From the NCBI GenBank assembly GCA_016287765.1, contig JAEEWS010000016.1, positions 1-49,228 of the forward strand: a stretch of 49,228 bases of DNA, given 5' to 3'. The notes under the pieces were generated by a model. That model made no database searches. It saw nothing but the letters and a program-made list of their open reading frames with translations, and had not been told where the DNA came from. Positions within the stretch are counted from its first letter, which is position 1, and the number at the start of each line of letters is the position of its first letter. Shown here in pieces: positions 36,354 to 44,651 of this stretch. The DNA comes from Lachnospiraceae bacterium. Lineage in GTDB: Bacteria > Bacillota_A > Clostridia > Lachnospirales > Lachnospiraceae. Both the position numbers and the translations under genes were made by a program.

Positions 36354-37844
36354 TTAGTGTCCCTCCCTTAATATGATCCGGGGTGCGCCGTTCTTGGAAA
36401 CGTAATCCTCAGTGATGACCACTTTTCCGATGGAATCGTCCTTGGGGATCTCGTACATTATATCAAGCATGATCTCTTCGATGATGGCACGAAGAGCTCT
36501 TGCGCCCGTATCTCGTTTAAGAGCCTTCTCAGCAATGGCGGAAAGCGCTCCGTCTTCAAATTCAAGAGCAACTTCATCCATGGAAAGAAGCTTTTGGTAC
36601 TGCTTTAAAATGGCATTTCTGGGTGTGGTAAGGATCCTTACCATATCCTCCTGTTTGAGTCCGTCCAAAGTGAAGACAACGGGAAGACGTCCCAGGAATT
36701 CCGGGATCATTCCGAAATCGCGAAGGTCCTGCAATTCCACCTTTCCTGCGATGTTCTTGTCATCATCGTATCTGTCCGAAAGCTCCCCCAAAAAACCGCA
36801 GGCAGATGTCTTGTTCAGTCTCTGCTTGATGATCTTGTCAAGCTCGGGGAAAGCGCCTCCGCAGATGAAGAGGATGTTTGTGGTGTCCATGGTGGTCATG
36901 GGAACCATGGCATTCTTGCTCATTGCTCCCACAGGCACCTCCACCTCCGCACCTTCAAGGAGCTTAAGGAGTCCCTGCTGAACGGATTCTCCGGAAACGT
37001 CACGGCTGTTGGTGGTGTGCTTCTTTGCAAGCTTGTCGATCTCGTCGATGAAAACTATGCCTTTTTCAGCTCTTTCAACGTCATTATCCGCAGCCACCAG
37101 AAGCTTGGAAAGAACGCTTTCAACGTCATCTCCGATGTAGCCCGCTTCCGTCAGGGATGTGGCATCGGCGATGGCGAGAGGAACGTTCAGGAGCTTTGCA
37201 AGAGTCTTTACCATGTAGGTCTTTCCGCAGCCTGTGGGCCCGATCATAAGCATATTGGACTTTTCAAGCTCGATACCGTCCTCGTTCTTGTCGAAGACTC
37301 TCTTGTAGTGGTTGTAAACAGCCACGCTCATTACTTTCTTTGCGTGTTCCTGCCCCACAACGTAATCGTCAAGCTCAGCCTTGATCACATGAGGGGGCTT
37401 CAGATCTTTAATGTCAAATTTTGCCGGGATCTCATTCTCGTCCTTCTTTACCGCAGGCTTCTTTTTCTTGAGTCTCTGGTTCATGGGAACCGAGGGAAGA
37501 TCTCCGAACAGCATGCTTGAAAGGCTTGAAAGATCACCAATGTTTGCCTTGATGTTCAGGGTATCATCATCGTTCTCTTTGTCTCTGGGGGTGATGCCCA
37601 TGATAGAGAGAGACCCGCCGCCGGTAAGGGTGTCCATGGTCTTCTGCATGCAGTCATCACAGATGCAGAGACCGGGATGAAGCTTGAACATGCGCTTTAC
37701 CTGAGACTCGGTCCTGCGGCACATGGAACAGACTTCTTCCCTGTCCTTGGGCTCATCGTGAGTATCCGTAGCATCGGATGCGCTCTTCACGATCTCGTCT
37801 GCGCCGTTGTTTTCATTATTATTGTTATCGAACTCGTCACTCAT
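36354..37844 (-). CDS. Divergent ClpX-like AAA+ ATPase
   Basis: A 496-residue AAA+ protein with the ClpX layout: an N-terminal C4 zinc finger (Cys39, Cys42, Cys62, Cys65), Walker A GPTGCGKT (202-209), pore-1 loop GYIG (235-238), Walker B IVFIDEID, and EFLGRLP and GARALR sensor regions. Differences from true ClpX are clear: the ClpP-docking IGF tripeptide position reads CGF (349-351), the RKH loop is replaced by an AMSKNAMV stretch (307-314), and about 70 extra linker residues follow the zinc finger. The frame reaches 37877, but ATG at 37844 has GAAGGA 7 bases upstream. It may be a ClpP-independent unfoldase. Confidence 0.85.
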   Translation of the reverse strand: MSDEFDNNNNENNGADEIVKSASDATDTHDEPKDREEVCSMCRRTESQVKRMFKLHPGLCICDDCMQKTMDTLTGGGSLSIMGITPRDKENDDDTLNIKANIGDLSSLSSMLFGDLPSVPMNQRLKKKKPAVKKDENEIPAKFDIKDLKPPHVIKAELDDYVVGQEHAKKVMSVAVYNHYKRVFDKNEDGIELEKSNMLMIGPTGCGKTYMVKTLAKLLNVPLAIADATSLTEAGYIGDDVESVLSKLLVAADNDVERAEKGIVFIDEIDKLAKKHTTNSRDVSGESVQQGLLKLLEGAEVEVPVGAMSKNAMVPMTTMDTTNILFICGGAFPELDKIIKQRLNKTSACGFLGELSDRYDDDKNIAGKVELQDLRDFGMIPEFLGRLPVVFTLDGLKQEDMVRILTTPRNAILKQYQKLLSMDEVALEFEDGALSAIAEKALKRDTGARALRAIIEEIMLDIMYEIPKDDSIGKVVITEDYVSKNGAPRIILREGH

Positions 37845-37866
37845 AAATATTCCTTCTGTTTCTGTT

Positions 37867-39267
37867 TCAATAAGCATTATAGTCTCTGGTCCTGAACAGG
37901 GTCTTTAAAAGTACCGCCACGTCCAGCCAAAGGCTCCAGTTTTCGATGTATTGAATGTCCATGTCTATCCTTCTGGAGATGGAAGTGTCTCCGCGATAGC
38001 CGTTAACCTGAGCCCAACCGGTGATCCCGGGACGAACCTGATGCTTTACCATGTATCTCGGGATCTCGTCTCGGAACTTCTCTACAAAGAAGGGGCGCTC
38101 AGGGCGCGGTCCCACAAGGCTCATGTCGCCTTTTAACACGTTAAAGAGCTGGGGCAGTTCGTCTATGCTTGTCTTTCGTATGAATTTTCCTACCTTTGTG
38201 ACCCTGTTGTCATTTTCGGTGGTCCACTCCGTCTTTTCCTCTTCCTCGTCCTGCACTTTCATGGAACGGAACTTGTACATGGTGAATTCCCTGTTGTGAA
38301 GTCCCACACGGGTCTGCTTGTAGATCACGGGGCCTTTGGAATCCAGCTTAACAGCAATTGCAGTAACAGCCATAGGGATTGCCGCAAGTATCAGGGCAAT
38401 GCTTCCCAACACCAGATCCTCAGTGCGTTTCACAAGGCGATTTCCGAGACTGTTTAAGGGTACGGAACGAATGTTGATAACGGGAACGCCGTCCATGTCT
38501 TCCATGTTTGCTTTGCCGGATACGACAGTCATGAAGTCCGGAGCAAATTTCGTGTGAAGTCCGAAGCGTTCACCGGTTTCCACGATCTTTGAAAGCATGG
38601 TGTAATCTTCCACTTTTAGGGCAACCACCAGTTCATCAAGGTCGTTTTTTGAAAGCACTTCTTCAAGATCGGAGAGCTTCCCCACAACCGAAACCCCTCT
38701 GTATCTGGTGCCTTTTTCCATTTCATTGTCAACGATACCGAAAACGGAATAGCCCCATCCGGGATTTGCAAGAAGGCGGTCGATGTAGACTTCGGTCGTT
38801 CTGGAATATCCCACAATTAAAACATGCTTCAGGTTTTTGCCCCGCTTCCTCATGGAACGTAAAAATGAGAAGAGCAAAAGTCTGAAGAGAATGTCCAGCA
38901 ATGTGTTGGTGATCGCAAAAACAGCGATGTAGGAACGGGAAATGTCGATCTCCTTTACCAGGTACAAAAGCGCCAGGAAGTAGACAACTCCGAAGATGTT
39001 TGCCCGGATCACGTCAAAGAACTGATAGATCAGGGAACGGCTTCTCTGGGGATTGTACAGACCTCCGAAAAGGAAGATCAGGAGATAGCCCAATGCGATG
39101 AAAAACAGATAATCTTCGTATTCACTTAAAGGAAGATACTTAACGCCGTCAGCAGTTCCGATCAGAGAAAAGCGGATAAAATACGACAGGATGAAGGCTA
39201 CTGCTACCAACACCGTGTCGGATAGTATAAACAAGCTGTGAAAAGATTTTTGATGAGCTTTTATCAT
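37867..39267 (-). CDS. WbaP/WcaJ-type polyprenyl-phosphate glycosylphosphotransferase
   Basis: Starts synthesis of an exopolysaccharide by loading sugar-1-phosphate, often glucose or galactose, onto undecaprenyl phosphate. The protein has four or five N-terminal membrane segments (to about residue 130), a central Rossmann-like domain (LIVGYSRTTEVYI), a further hydrophobic segment, and a C-terminal transferase domain with KFRSM, TSIDELPQL, VGPRPERP and RPGITGWAQVNGYRG. I choose ATG at 39267 (GAGG 5 bases upstream) over GTG at 39306, because the promoter found upstream would start transcription at about that GTG. No polymerase or other glycosyltransferase follows, so its glycan pathway must lie elsewhere. 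Confidence 0.92.
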   Translation of the reverse strand: MIKAHQKSFHSLFILSDTVLVAVAFILSYFIRFSLIGTADGVKYLPLSEYEDYLFFIALGYLLIFLFGGLYNPQRSRSLIYQFFDVIRANIFGVVYFLALLYLVKEIDISRSYIAVFAITNTLLDILFRLLLFSFLRSMRKRGKNLKHVLIVGYSRTTEVYIDRLLANPGWGYSVFGIVDNEMEKGTRYRGVSVVGKLSDLEEVLSKNDLDELVVALKVEDYTMLSKIVETGERFGLHTKFAPDFMTVVSGKANMEDMDGVPVINIRSVPLNSLGNRLVKRTEDLVLGSIALILAAIPMAVTAIAVKLDSKGPVIYKQTRVGLHNREFTMYKFRSMKVQDEEEEKTEWTTENDNRVTKVGKFIRKTSIDELPQLFNVLKGDMSLVGPRPERPFFVEKFRDEIPRYMVKHQVRPGITGWAQVNGYRGDTSISRRIDMDIQYIENWSLWLDVAVLLKTLFRTRDYNAY

Positions 39268-39317
39268 CACTGCCTCACGTAATCTGACAAATGGGTATAA
39301 TCTCACAAGTACCCTAT

Positions 39318-39346
39318 ATAATAACCCACTTTTTTTCGTTTTACAA
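39318..39346 (-). promoter_or_regulatory. Promoter of the WbaP-like gene
   Basis: On the minus strand, TTGTAA (39341-39346), a 17-base spacer and TATTAT (39318-39323) followed by ATA. It lies just after the terminator of the HtrA-like gene and could drive the long run from the WbaP-like gene to rnpB. Confidence 0.72.
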
Positions 39347-39368
39347 GAAAAAATTTTTCCACGAATTT

Positions 39369-39395
39369 AAAAGCAGGGGGCCCGAGGCTCCCTGC
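39369..39395 (-). terminator. Intrinsic terminator after the HtrA-like gene
   Basis: A GC-rich imperfect stem (GCAGGG...CCCTGC outer arms, 39373-39395) followed on the minus strand by TTTT and AT-rich sequence. Confidence 0.8.
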
Positions 39396-39423
39396 ATATA
39401 TTATCTGTAGTTTTGCAAAAGGG

Positions 39424-40842
39424 TTAATTTGTGGAAGGTTTCTTCATAAGCTGAACATCAAAGGTCATGTCCGTCCAAGTGCCTTCAACAAGACGCTTTA
39501 CGGTGATCTGGACAGTGGTGCCGTACTTGAATGAATTTACTTTGCTCTTTAACTGGTCTGAGGTGGTTACTGTGAGACCGTTAATGGCAATGATCACATC
39601 TCCGCTGTAAAGGCCGGCTTTTTCTGCAGATCCGCCTTCAACAACGCTCTGGATCCTGACTCCTTCGGGAAGTCCGAAGAGCTGGGCCAGGCTTTCAGTA
39701 ACATCCGCAATGGAAACACCCAGATAGCCCTGATCTTCTTCTGCCACTATCTCACGGCTGATAAGATCCTCAAGGATGGGAACCGCTACAGAGATGGGGA
39801 TGGCAAAGCACATGCCCTCAACCGACTCATCAGAGTACTTGGAGCAGTTTATACCGATCACTTCACCTCTTACATTAAAGAGAGGTCCGCCGGAGTTACC
39901 CTGGTTTATGGCAGCATCTGTCTGAAGGAGTTTCCTTTCCTTATTTTCATAGGTAACTTTTCTGTCCTTGGCAGAAAGATAACCCACTGTTACCGACTGG
40001 CCGTAACCGAGAGCATTACCGATGGCGATGACCATTTCACCCACCTGAGCCGTGTCAGAACTTCCGAGGGTCGCTACTTTGAGTCCCAAAAGTGTCTCGC
40101 CGGAAATATCGTTTTTCAAAACGGAAACGATGGCAAGATCGTTGTCCGCATCCGTTGCTCTTACAGAAGCATTTACAATCTCATCATCAGAGAATGTGAT
40201 GTTGATCTTTTCGGCATTTTCAACAACGTGATTGTTGGTAGCGATAAAAACTTCCGTATCGCTCATCCCAACGATGAAACCGGATCCGCCACCCGTTACT
40301 TCACGGGTCGTGGTCCTGCCCGTCCACATGTCTCTCTGGGTGAGAGTGTAGGAAACACCCACACAGACTGTGCTGGGCATGTTTTCCTTTACCACGTCAA
40401 CAACAACGTTGTCTCCCATGGTCTCCGTCTCATCGGTGGTGGCGGTGGACGCTATCACAAGATTGCTGACTCCAAGCTGAGTCAATGCATTTGTTGTGGT
40501 CTGTTCGATGCTTGCTCCGGAATTACTTAAGAAAGAATCCTTTCCAAGAGCCTTGCCCAGTCCGTAGGAAACTCCGTAGAACGAAGCTCCCGCAACAGCT
40601 CCGAAGCATGCTGCAAGTCCTATGAACCTTGCGATCTTCTTAAACAGGCTTTTCTTCTTGCAGGGTCTTTCATTAAGATCCGTAGATCCGGAATAGTCGT
40701 AATCCGTGTAACCGGTGTTTTCTTCTTTCCTCTCGCTCTCTTCTTCAGTTTTCACGAAAGGTGTCGAACCGATGTTTTCTGCTGCAGCACGGATCTCTTC
40801 ATCAGACATTCCGCTGTCAGTGTTTTTAATTTCGTCATCCAT
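39424..40842 (-). CDS. htrA: HtrA/DegP-like serine protease with PDZ domain
   Basis: Membrane-anchored surface protease for misfolded or secreted proteins. From the chosen start (472 residues): an acidic, low-complexity cytoplasmic segment, one membrane segment at about 65-90 after KKKSLFKK, a trypsin-like S1C domain with His in ATNNHVVEN, Asp in DNDLAIVSV and Ser in INQGNSGGPL, and one C-terminal PDZ domain (about 370-465). The frame extends to 40860, but ATG at 40842 has AAAGGAAG 7 bases upstream and fits the promoter. The gene stands alone between a promoter and a terminator. Confidence 0.93.
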   Translation of the reverse strand: MDDEIKNTDSGMSDEEIRAAAENIGSTPFVKTEEESERKEENTGYTDYDYSGSTDLNERPCKKKSLFKKIARFIGLAACFGAVAGASFYGVSYGLGKALGKDSFLSNSGASIEQTTTNALTQLGVSNLVIASTATTDETETMGDNVVVDVVKENMPSTVCVGVSYTLTQRDMWTGRTTTREVTGGGSGFIVGMSDTEVFIATNNHVVENAEKINITFSDDEIVNASVRATDADNDLAIVSVLKNDISGETLLGLKVATLGSSDTAQVGEMVIAIGNALGYGQSVTVGYLSAKDRKVTYENKERKLLQTDAAINQGNSGGPLFNVRGEVIGINCSKYSDESVEGMCFAIPISVAVPILEDLISREIVAEEDQGYLGVSIADVTESLAQLFGLPEGVRIQSVVEGGSAEKAGLYSGDVIIAINGLTVTTSDQLKSKVNSFKYGTTVQITVKRLVEGTWTDMTFDVQLMKKPSTN

Positions 40843-40865
40843 AATCTGTCTTCCTTTCATTTAAT

Positions 40866-40894
40866 ATGATAAATCGGTCAAACCGATCTGTGAT
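40866..40894 (-). promoter_or_regulatory. htrA promoter with a palindrome in the spacer
   Basis: On the minus strand, ATCACA (40889-40894), a 17-base spacer and TATCAT (40866-40871). The spacer holds a perfect inverted repeat ATCGGT-TTG-ACCGAT (40873-40887), well placed for a repressor that blocks RNA polymerase. The start codon lies about 17 bases after the expected transcription start. The -35 box matches at four positions. Confidence 0.6.
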
Positions 40895-40951
40895 CTTTTA
40901 TGAGACAGATTTTAAACGTCCTTTGTGATGGAATTGTGTTTTAATAAAACA

Positions 40952-41698
40952 TTAATTGTGAACTTTGTTGACGGTAGCGTACTCATTTGCGGTCTCCACA
41001 GCCGTTCCTTCGTACACTATCCTTCCTTTGTCCAAAAGGATGCCCCTTGTGCAAAGGTTCTTCACCTGGTTTTCATTGTGGGATACAAAGAGAACGGTAG
41101 TCCCCTTGTCAAACATGCTCATTATCTTCTGTTCGCTCTTTTTCTTAAAAGCCGCATCCCCCACGGAAAGCACTTCGTCAAGGATCAGAATGTCCGGCTC
41201 CACCACCGTGGCAATGGCAAATCCCAGACGGGCACGCATGCCTGAAGAATAGTTTTTTACGGGGATGTCGATGAAATGCCCGAGATCCGCAAATTCCACG
41301 ATCTCGTCAAATTTGGATCTGATGAACTCCTTTGAGTAGCCCAGCATAGCACCGTAGAGCCGGATGTTTTCCGCACCGGAGTACTGCATGTCAAATCCCG
41401 CCCCCAGTTCAAGCAGGGGTACCACATTTCCGTGTCTGACGACCGTACCCGTCGTGGGCTTCAGGACACCTGCGATCACCTTCATGAGTGTGGATTTACC
41501 CGCTCCGTTCCTTCCCATTACCGCAAGACGGTCACCTTTGTTAAGTTTAAAGGAAACACCGTCCAGCGCCGGAAAATCCTTGTAGCGCAGGTCTCTTTTC
41601 ACAAGTCTGATGACGTATTCTTTTAGATTGTCGACCTTTTCCTCCGTCAGACGGTACTTGACGGCTACATTGTCAACAATGAGTGATGTATCAGCCAT
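40952..41698 (-). CDS. Polysaccharide/teichoic-acid ABC exporter ATPase (TagH/Wzt-like)
   Basis: The 248-residue ATPase of a two-component glycan exporter. Visible are Walker A GRNGAGKST, a YSSGMRARL signature (the SSGM form typical of TagH/Wzt instead of LSGGQ), Walker B LILDEVLSVGD and the H-loop FVSHN. It lacks the C-terminal carbohydrate-binding domain of long Wzt proteins. It follows the permease gene by 9 bases. The exported polymer may be made from the WbaP-type precursor or a teichoic-acid-like polymer; sequence does not decide. Confidence 0.9.
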   Translation of the reverse strand: MADTSLIVDNVAVKYRLTEEKVDNLKEYVIRLVKRDLRYKDFPALDGVSFKLNKGDRLAVMGRNGAGKSTLMKVIAGVLKPTTGTVVRHGNVVPLLELGAGFDMQYSGAENIRLYGAMLGYSKEFIRSKFDEIVEFADLGHFIDIPVKNYSSGMRARLGFAIATVVEPDILILDEVLSVGDAAFKKKSEQKIMSMFDKGTTVLFVSHNENQVKNLCTRGILLDKGRIVYEGTAVETANEYATVNKVHN

Positions 41699-41707
41699 TT
41701 CTATCCT

Positions 41708-42484
41708 CTATAAATGCAAAATGAATTTGTCCTGATTCCTGTAAAAAAGCACTGTCCCGACTATGGTAAGCAAAATCGCCATACCTGCGGAATAGGCTGT
41801 GGCCCTTAAATTCATGGGCTGTCCGAAAACAGCGCTCCTGAAATTGTCTATGCAGGCATAGACGGGATTAAGGTCAAAGATCCAGCTGTGTTCCGGTGTA
41901 AGCACATCCTCTGCTCTGTAGAAAATGGCAGACATGTACATGAGTATCATAGTCGCCACTCCCCAAAGGTACTCCAGATCCCTGAAGAAAACCGCCGCAG
42001 TGGAAAGGATGAGTCCTGTTCCCAGTGCAAGTCCCAGAATGATCAGAAGAGGCGCAACAGCCTGAAAGATCCAGAGAGTGATGGGAACATGGCGGACCAG
42101 CGCCACTCCCGCCAGAACGATCAATGAGATCAGGAATGTCACGTAATTTGACAGTATGGTAGCCAGGGGATACATGTACTTAGGGACATAGACCTTTTTG
42201 ATCATGGATGCATGGCTTCTCACAGACTTTAATGCCTGAGTGGAAGAAACGGAATAAAACGCGAAAAGAAGGCGTCCGGTCAAAATGTAAACAGGGAAAT
42301 CCTGTGTGTTTTTGCCCAGAAGCCTTGAAAAAACCAGGGTCAGGACGATCATGGTGAGCAGAGGCTCCAGCATCGTCCAGATGATCCCCAGATAAGAATT
42401 TCTGTATTTAAGTTTAATGTTCTTCTCAACCAGTTGGCTTAGGAGATACCTGTATTTCTTGAAATTAAGGAAAAAATGCGTCAT
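41708..42484 (-). CDS. Polysaccharide ABC exporter permease (TagG/Wzm-like)
   Basis: A 258-residue integral membrane protein with about six hydrophobic segments and the ABC-2 permease signature: KLKYRNSYLGIIWTMLEPLL near the N-terminus, then LNPVYACIDNFR near 215. It pairs with the ATPase at 40952-41698. Its start overlaps the cdaR stop by 4 bases, so the exporter is translationally coupled to the c-di-AMP genes. Confidence 0.9.
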   Translation of the reverse strand: MTHFFLNFKKYRYLLSQLVEKNIKLKYRNSYLGIIWTMLEPLLTMIVLTLVFSRLLGKNTQDFPVYILTGRLLFAFYSVSSTQALKSVRSHASMIKKVYVPKYMYPLATILSNYVTFLISLIVLAGVALVRHVPITLWIFQAVAPLLIILGLALGTGLILSTAAVFFRDLEYLWGVATMILMYMSAIFYRAEDVLTPEHSWIFDLNPVYACIDNFRSAVFGQPMNLRATAYSAGMAILLTIVGTVLFYRNQDKFILHL

Positions 42485-43776
42485 CTCTGCTCCTCAGTCC
42501 CATTCGTTCCGGAAAGATCGATAGCTGTGACTTCAACTCTTACCGTGATGTCGGTCAGACACTCGACACCCTTATCTTCATTAATGATAAGGGGCAGATC
42601 GTAGATCCCGGGAGTCCTGCATCCGGAGAGATCGCAGACAGCATTCAGAGAAGCGCCCGTAACGTTCTTTACCACATCCTTAGCGGCACGCACAGTGACT
42701 CTTCTGGGGCTCACGCTCAAAAGTTCAGCTTTCATGCCCGCGGGAACGTTTTCCAGAGAAACATCCGTATCCATGAGGTTCAGGTTCACTTTTTCCTTTT
42801 CGCCCACGTAAACGGTGACAGCCAGTGTATTGTCATCGTCCAGCACCATTATGCTTGAAAGCTTGCTGTCGATCAGGGAATTGATGTCGATGTTGCTCTC
42901 GCCGTTGTCGTTAAGGCCGGTAACATCAACATAGGCCCTGAGGCGGGTGCCCAGCTTCATCAAGTCCTCGGTGGTTCCTGCGACCTGGATGCTGGAGGGC
43001 TGGAAGGAAACGCTCTTTATCTCGTAACCCTCGGCCACATCACCAAAGGTGATGGCCTCAAGATTGATGGTCCTTGTCTTGTAAAGAGTGGTGGAAACAT
43101 TGACGGAATCGGCGCTGAGTTCAAGGTTGTCCTTGCTGATCTCCTCGTCGTTCATGTCATAGACCACAGGGAAAGCAACAACTTCACGCCCTGCGGAAAG
43201 GCCTTCCACATTGACGGTAGCCACCACGCCCTGGATACGGCTGATCTGTAGTTTGGAGCCACGGATGGTGATAACATTGGGGCTTGATGCATTGTAACCC
43301 ACCACGTAACCGTCGGCGGGAGTTCCCTTGGTCTCGATCCTGACCTTGAATTCCTTTGTTGCATAGTCCTCAAGAGTCAGCTTCATGTAGCTGTTCTGGC
43401 CGCGGATGATCTCCACATCATTGCTGTCGTAGCCCTTAACACTGATCTCGATGGGGACTGTGTCAGTAACATAGATCTTTTCAAAATCCGCGATCGCCTT
43501 GACGGAATCCGCCGTAAGGGCATCACAGATGGATTTTCTGGCCTGGATCGTAACAGTTACGGTGCTTCCGTAAACCACCTCGGGGATCTTGTCCTTTTGG
43601 ATCAGAGCCTCCTCGTTGACGATCTCCACAGGGATGTTGTAGAAGGTGATGGTGTCCACAGGATCCTGACTGTTGACCACTCCCACCCAAATGAGAAAGG
43701 CGGAAACAAGCGCCAGCAGTTTAAGTCCGAAGTTGTGGGAAAGGGCTCCCCAAATTTTAAGAAGATAGGATTTCAT
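42481..43776 (-). CDS. cdaR: CdaR-like YbbR-domain regulator of diadenylate cyclase
   Basis: A 431-residue protein with one N-terminal membrane segment (about 15-35, LKLLALVSAFLIWVGV) and three to four YbbR-type extracytoplasmic beta domains. Repeats of the pattern Pro-Ser-x-Val-x-Ile/Val-x-Gly (SPNVITIRGSK, QPSSIQVAGT, SPRRVTVRAA) mark the YbbR units. In Firmicutes CdaR binds CdaA at the membrane and tunes c-di-AMP synthesis. It overlaps cdaA by 4 bases. Confidence 0.93.
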   Translation of the reverse strand: MKSYLLKIWGALSHNFGLKLLALVSAFLIWVGVVNSQDPVDTITFYNIPVEIVNEEALIQKDKIPEVVYGSTVTVTIQARKSICDALTADSVKAIADFEKIYVTDTVPIEISVKGYDSNDVEIIRGQNSYMKLTLEDYATKEFKVRIETKGTPADGYVVGYNASSPNVITIRGSKLQISRIQGVVATVNVEGLSAGREVVAFPVVYDMNDEEISKDNLELSADSVNVSTTLYKTRTINLEAITFGDVAEGYEIKSVSFQPSSIQVAGTTEDLMKLGTRLRAYVDVTGLNDNGESNIDINSLIDSKLSSIMVLDDDNTLAVTVYVGEKEKVNLNLMDTDVSLENVPAGMKAELLSVSPRRVTVRAAKDVVKNVTGASLNAVCDLSGCRTPGIYDLPLIINEDKGVECLTDITVRVEVTAIDLSGTNGTEEQR

Positions 43777-44648
43777 TTCTTTTCACCCTCCTCCTTGTGT
43801 CTGAATGCACCGAACAAACGCTTTTCGTTTTCCGATCTCTTTGGGATGAGTTCCATGAGCTTTGTCCTCAAAAACTCTCCGTCCACGTTGTAGACAAGAC
43901 TTCCGTTCTTTGCGATGGAGACTTTTCCTGTTTCCTCCGAAACGATGATGGTCAGGCTGTCCGTAACCTCACTGACGCCCACACCGGCTCTGTGTCTGGT
44001 TCCCAGATCCTTGGAGAGCTTCATGTTGTCCGACAGAGGCAGATAGCATGTGGCAGCCGTGATCCTGTTTCCTCTTACCACCACTGCTCCGTCATGGAGA
44101 GGGGTGTTGTGCTCAAAAATGTTGATGAGAAGTGCGGAGGAAACGACAGCGTCAAGGGTTATGCCTGTTTCTTCGTATTCCTTTAAGGGCACTTCCTGCT
44201 CGATGACGATCAGTGCACCGGTTTTTGTCTTTGCCAGTTCAAAGGCTCCCTTCACCAGCTCCTCCACGGTGGCAGCGCAGAATTCGCTCCTTACTTCCTT
44301 TACATCGGAGAAGATCCCAAGGGAGACCACACTCTTCTGTCCCAGATTTTCCAGAGCTTTTCTGAGTTCCGGCTGGAACAGGATGATGAGGGCAGTGATC
44401 CCCACGCCGATGGCATTGGTCAGTGCCCAGATGATAACGTCAAAATTCAGGATCGATGCTATGGCCCAGAAAATGAGTATCACAATGATCCCCTTTACGA
44501 TGACCCATGCTCTCGTGTTTTTGATCCATCGCGCGATGTAGTAGATCAACCACGCTATGATGAACACTTCCACGAAATCAAGGAACTTCATCTTGGGGAA
44601 GGAAAGAAGCTTTGTGATATTTTTCAAAATGGCCGTAAGATCGCTCAT
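43773..44648 (-). CDS. cdaA: Diadenylate cyclase CdaA
   Basis: Makes c-di-AMP from two ATP at the membrane, a second messenger for potassium and cell-wall balance. The 291 residues have three N-terminal membrane segments (to about residue 95) and a DAC domain with the hallmark DGAVVVRGNRI and GTRHRAGVGVSE motifs (DGA and RHR). The C-terminal tail is basic. It is followed by cdaR, as usual, but not by glmM, which is the common third gene elsewhere. Confidence 0.96.
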   Translation of the reverse strand: MSDLTAILKNITKLLSFPKMKFLDFVEVFIIAWLIYYIARWIKNTRAWVIVKGIIVILIFWAIASILNFDVIIWALTNAIGVGITALIILFQPELRKALENLGQKSVVSLGIFSDVKEVRSEFCAATVEELVKGAFELAKTKTGALIVIEQEVPLKEYEETGITLDAVVSSALLINIFEHNTPLHDGAVVVRGNRITAATCYLPLSDNMKLSKDLGTRHRAGVGVSEVTDSLTIIVSEETGKVSIAKNGSLVYNVDGEFLRTKLMELIPKRSENEKRLFGAFRHKEEGEKK

Positions 44649-44651
44649 TTT

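Noticed and set aside
39268..39306. GTG start at 39306 for the WbaP-like gene
   Set aside because: The promoter at 39318-39346 would place the transcription start at about this codon, leaving no ribosome site; ATG at 39267 has one.
40925..40960. Terminator after the exporter ATPase gene
   Set aside because: The AT-only inverted repeat GTTTT/AAAAC is too weak and lacks a T run.
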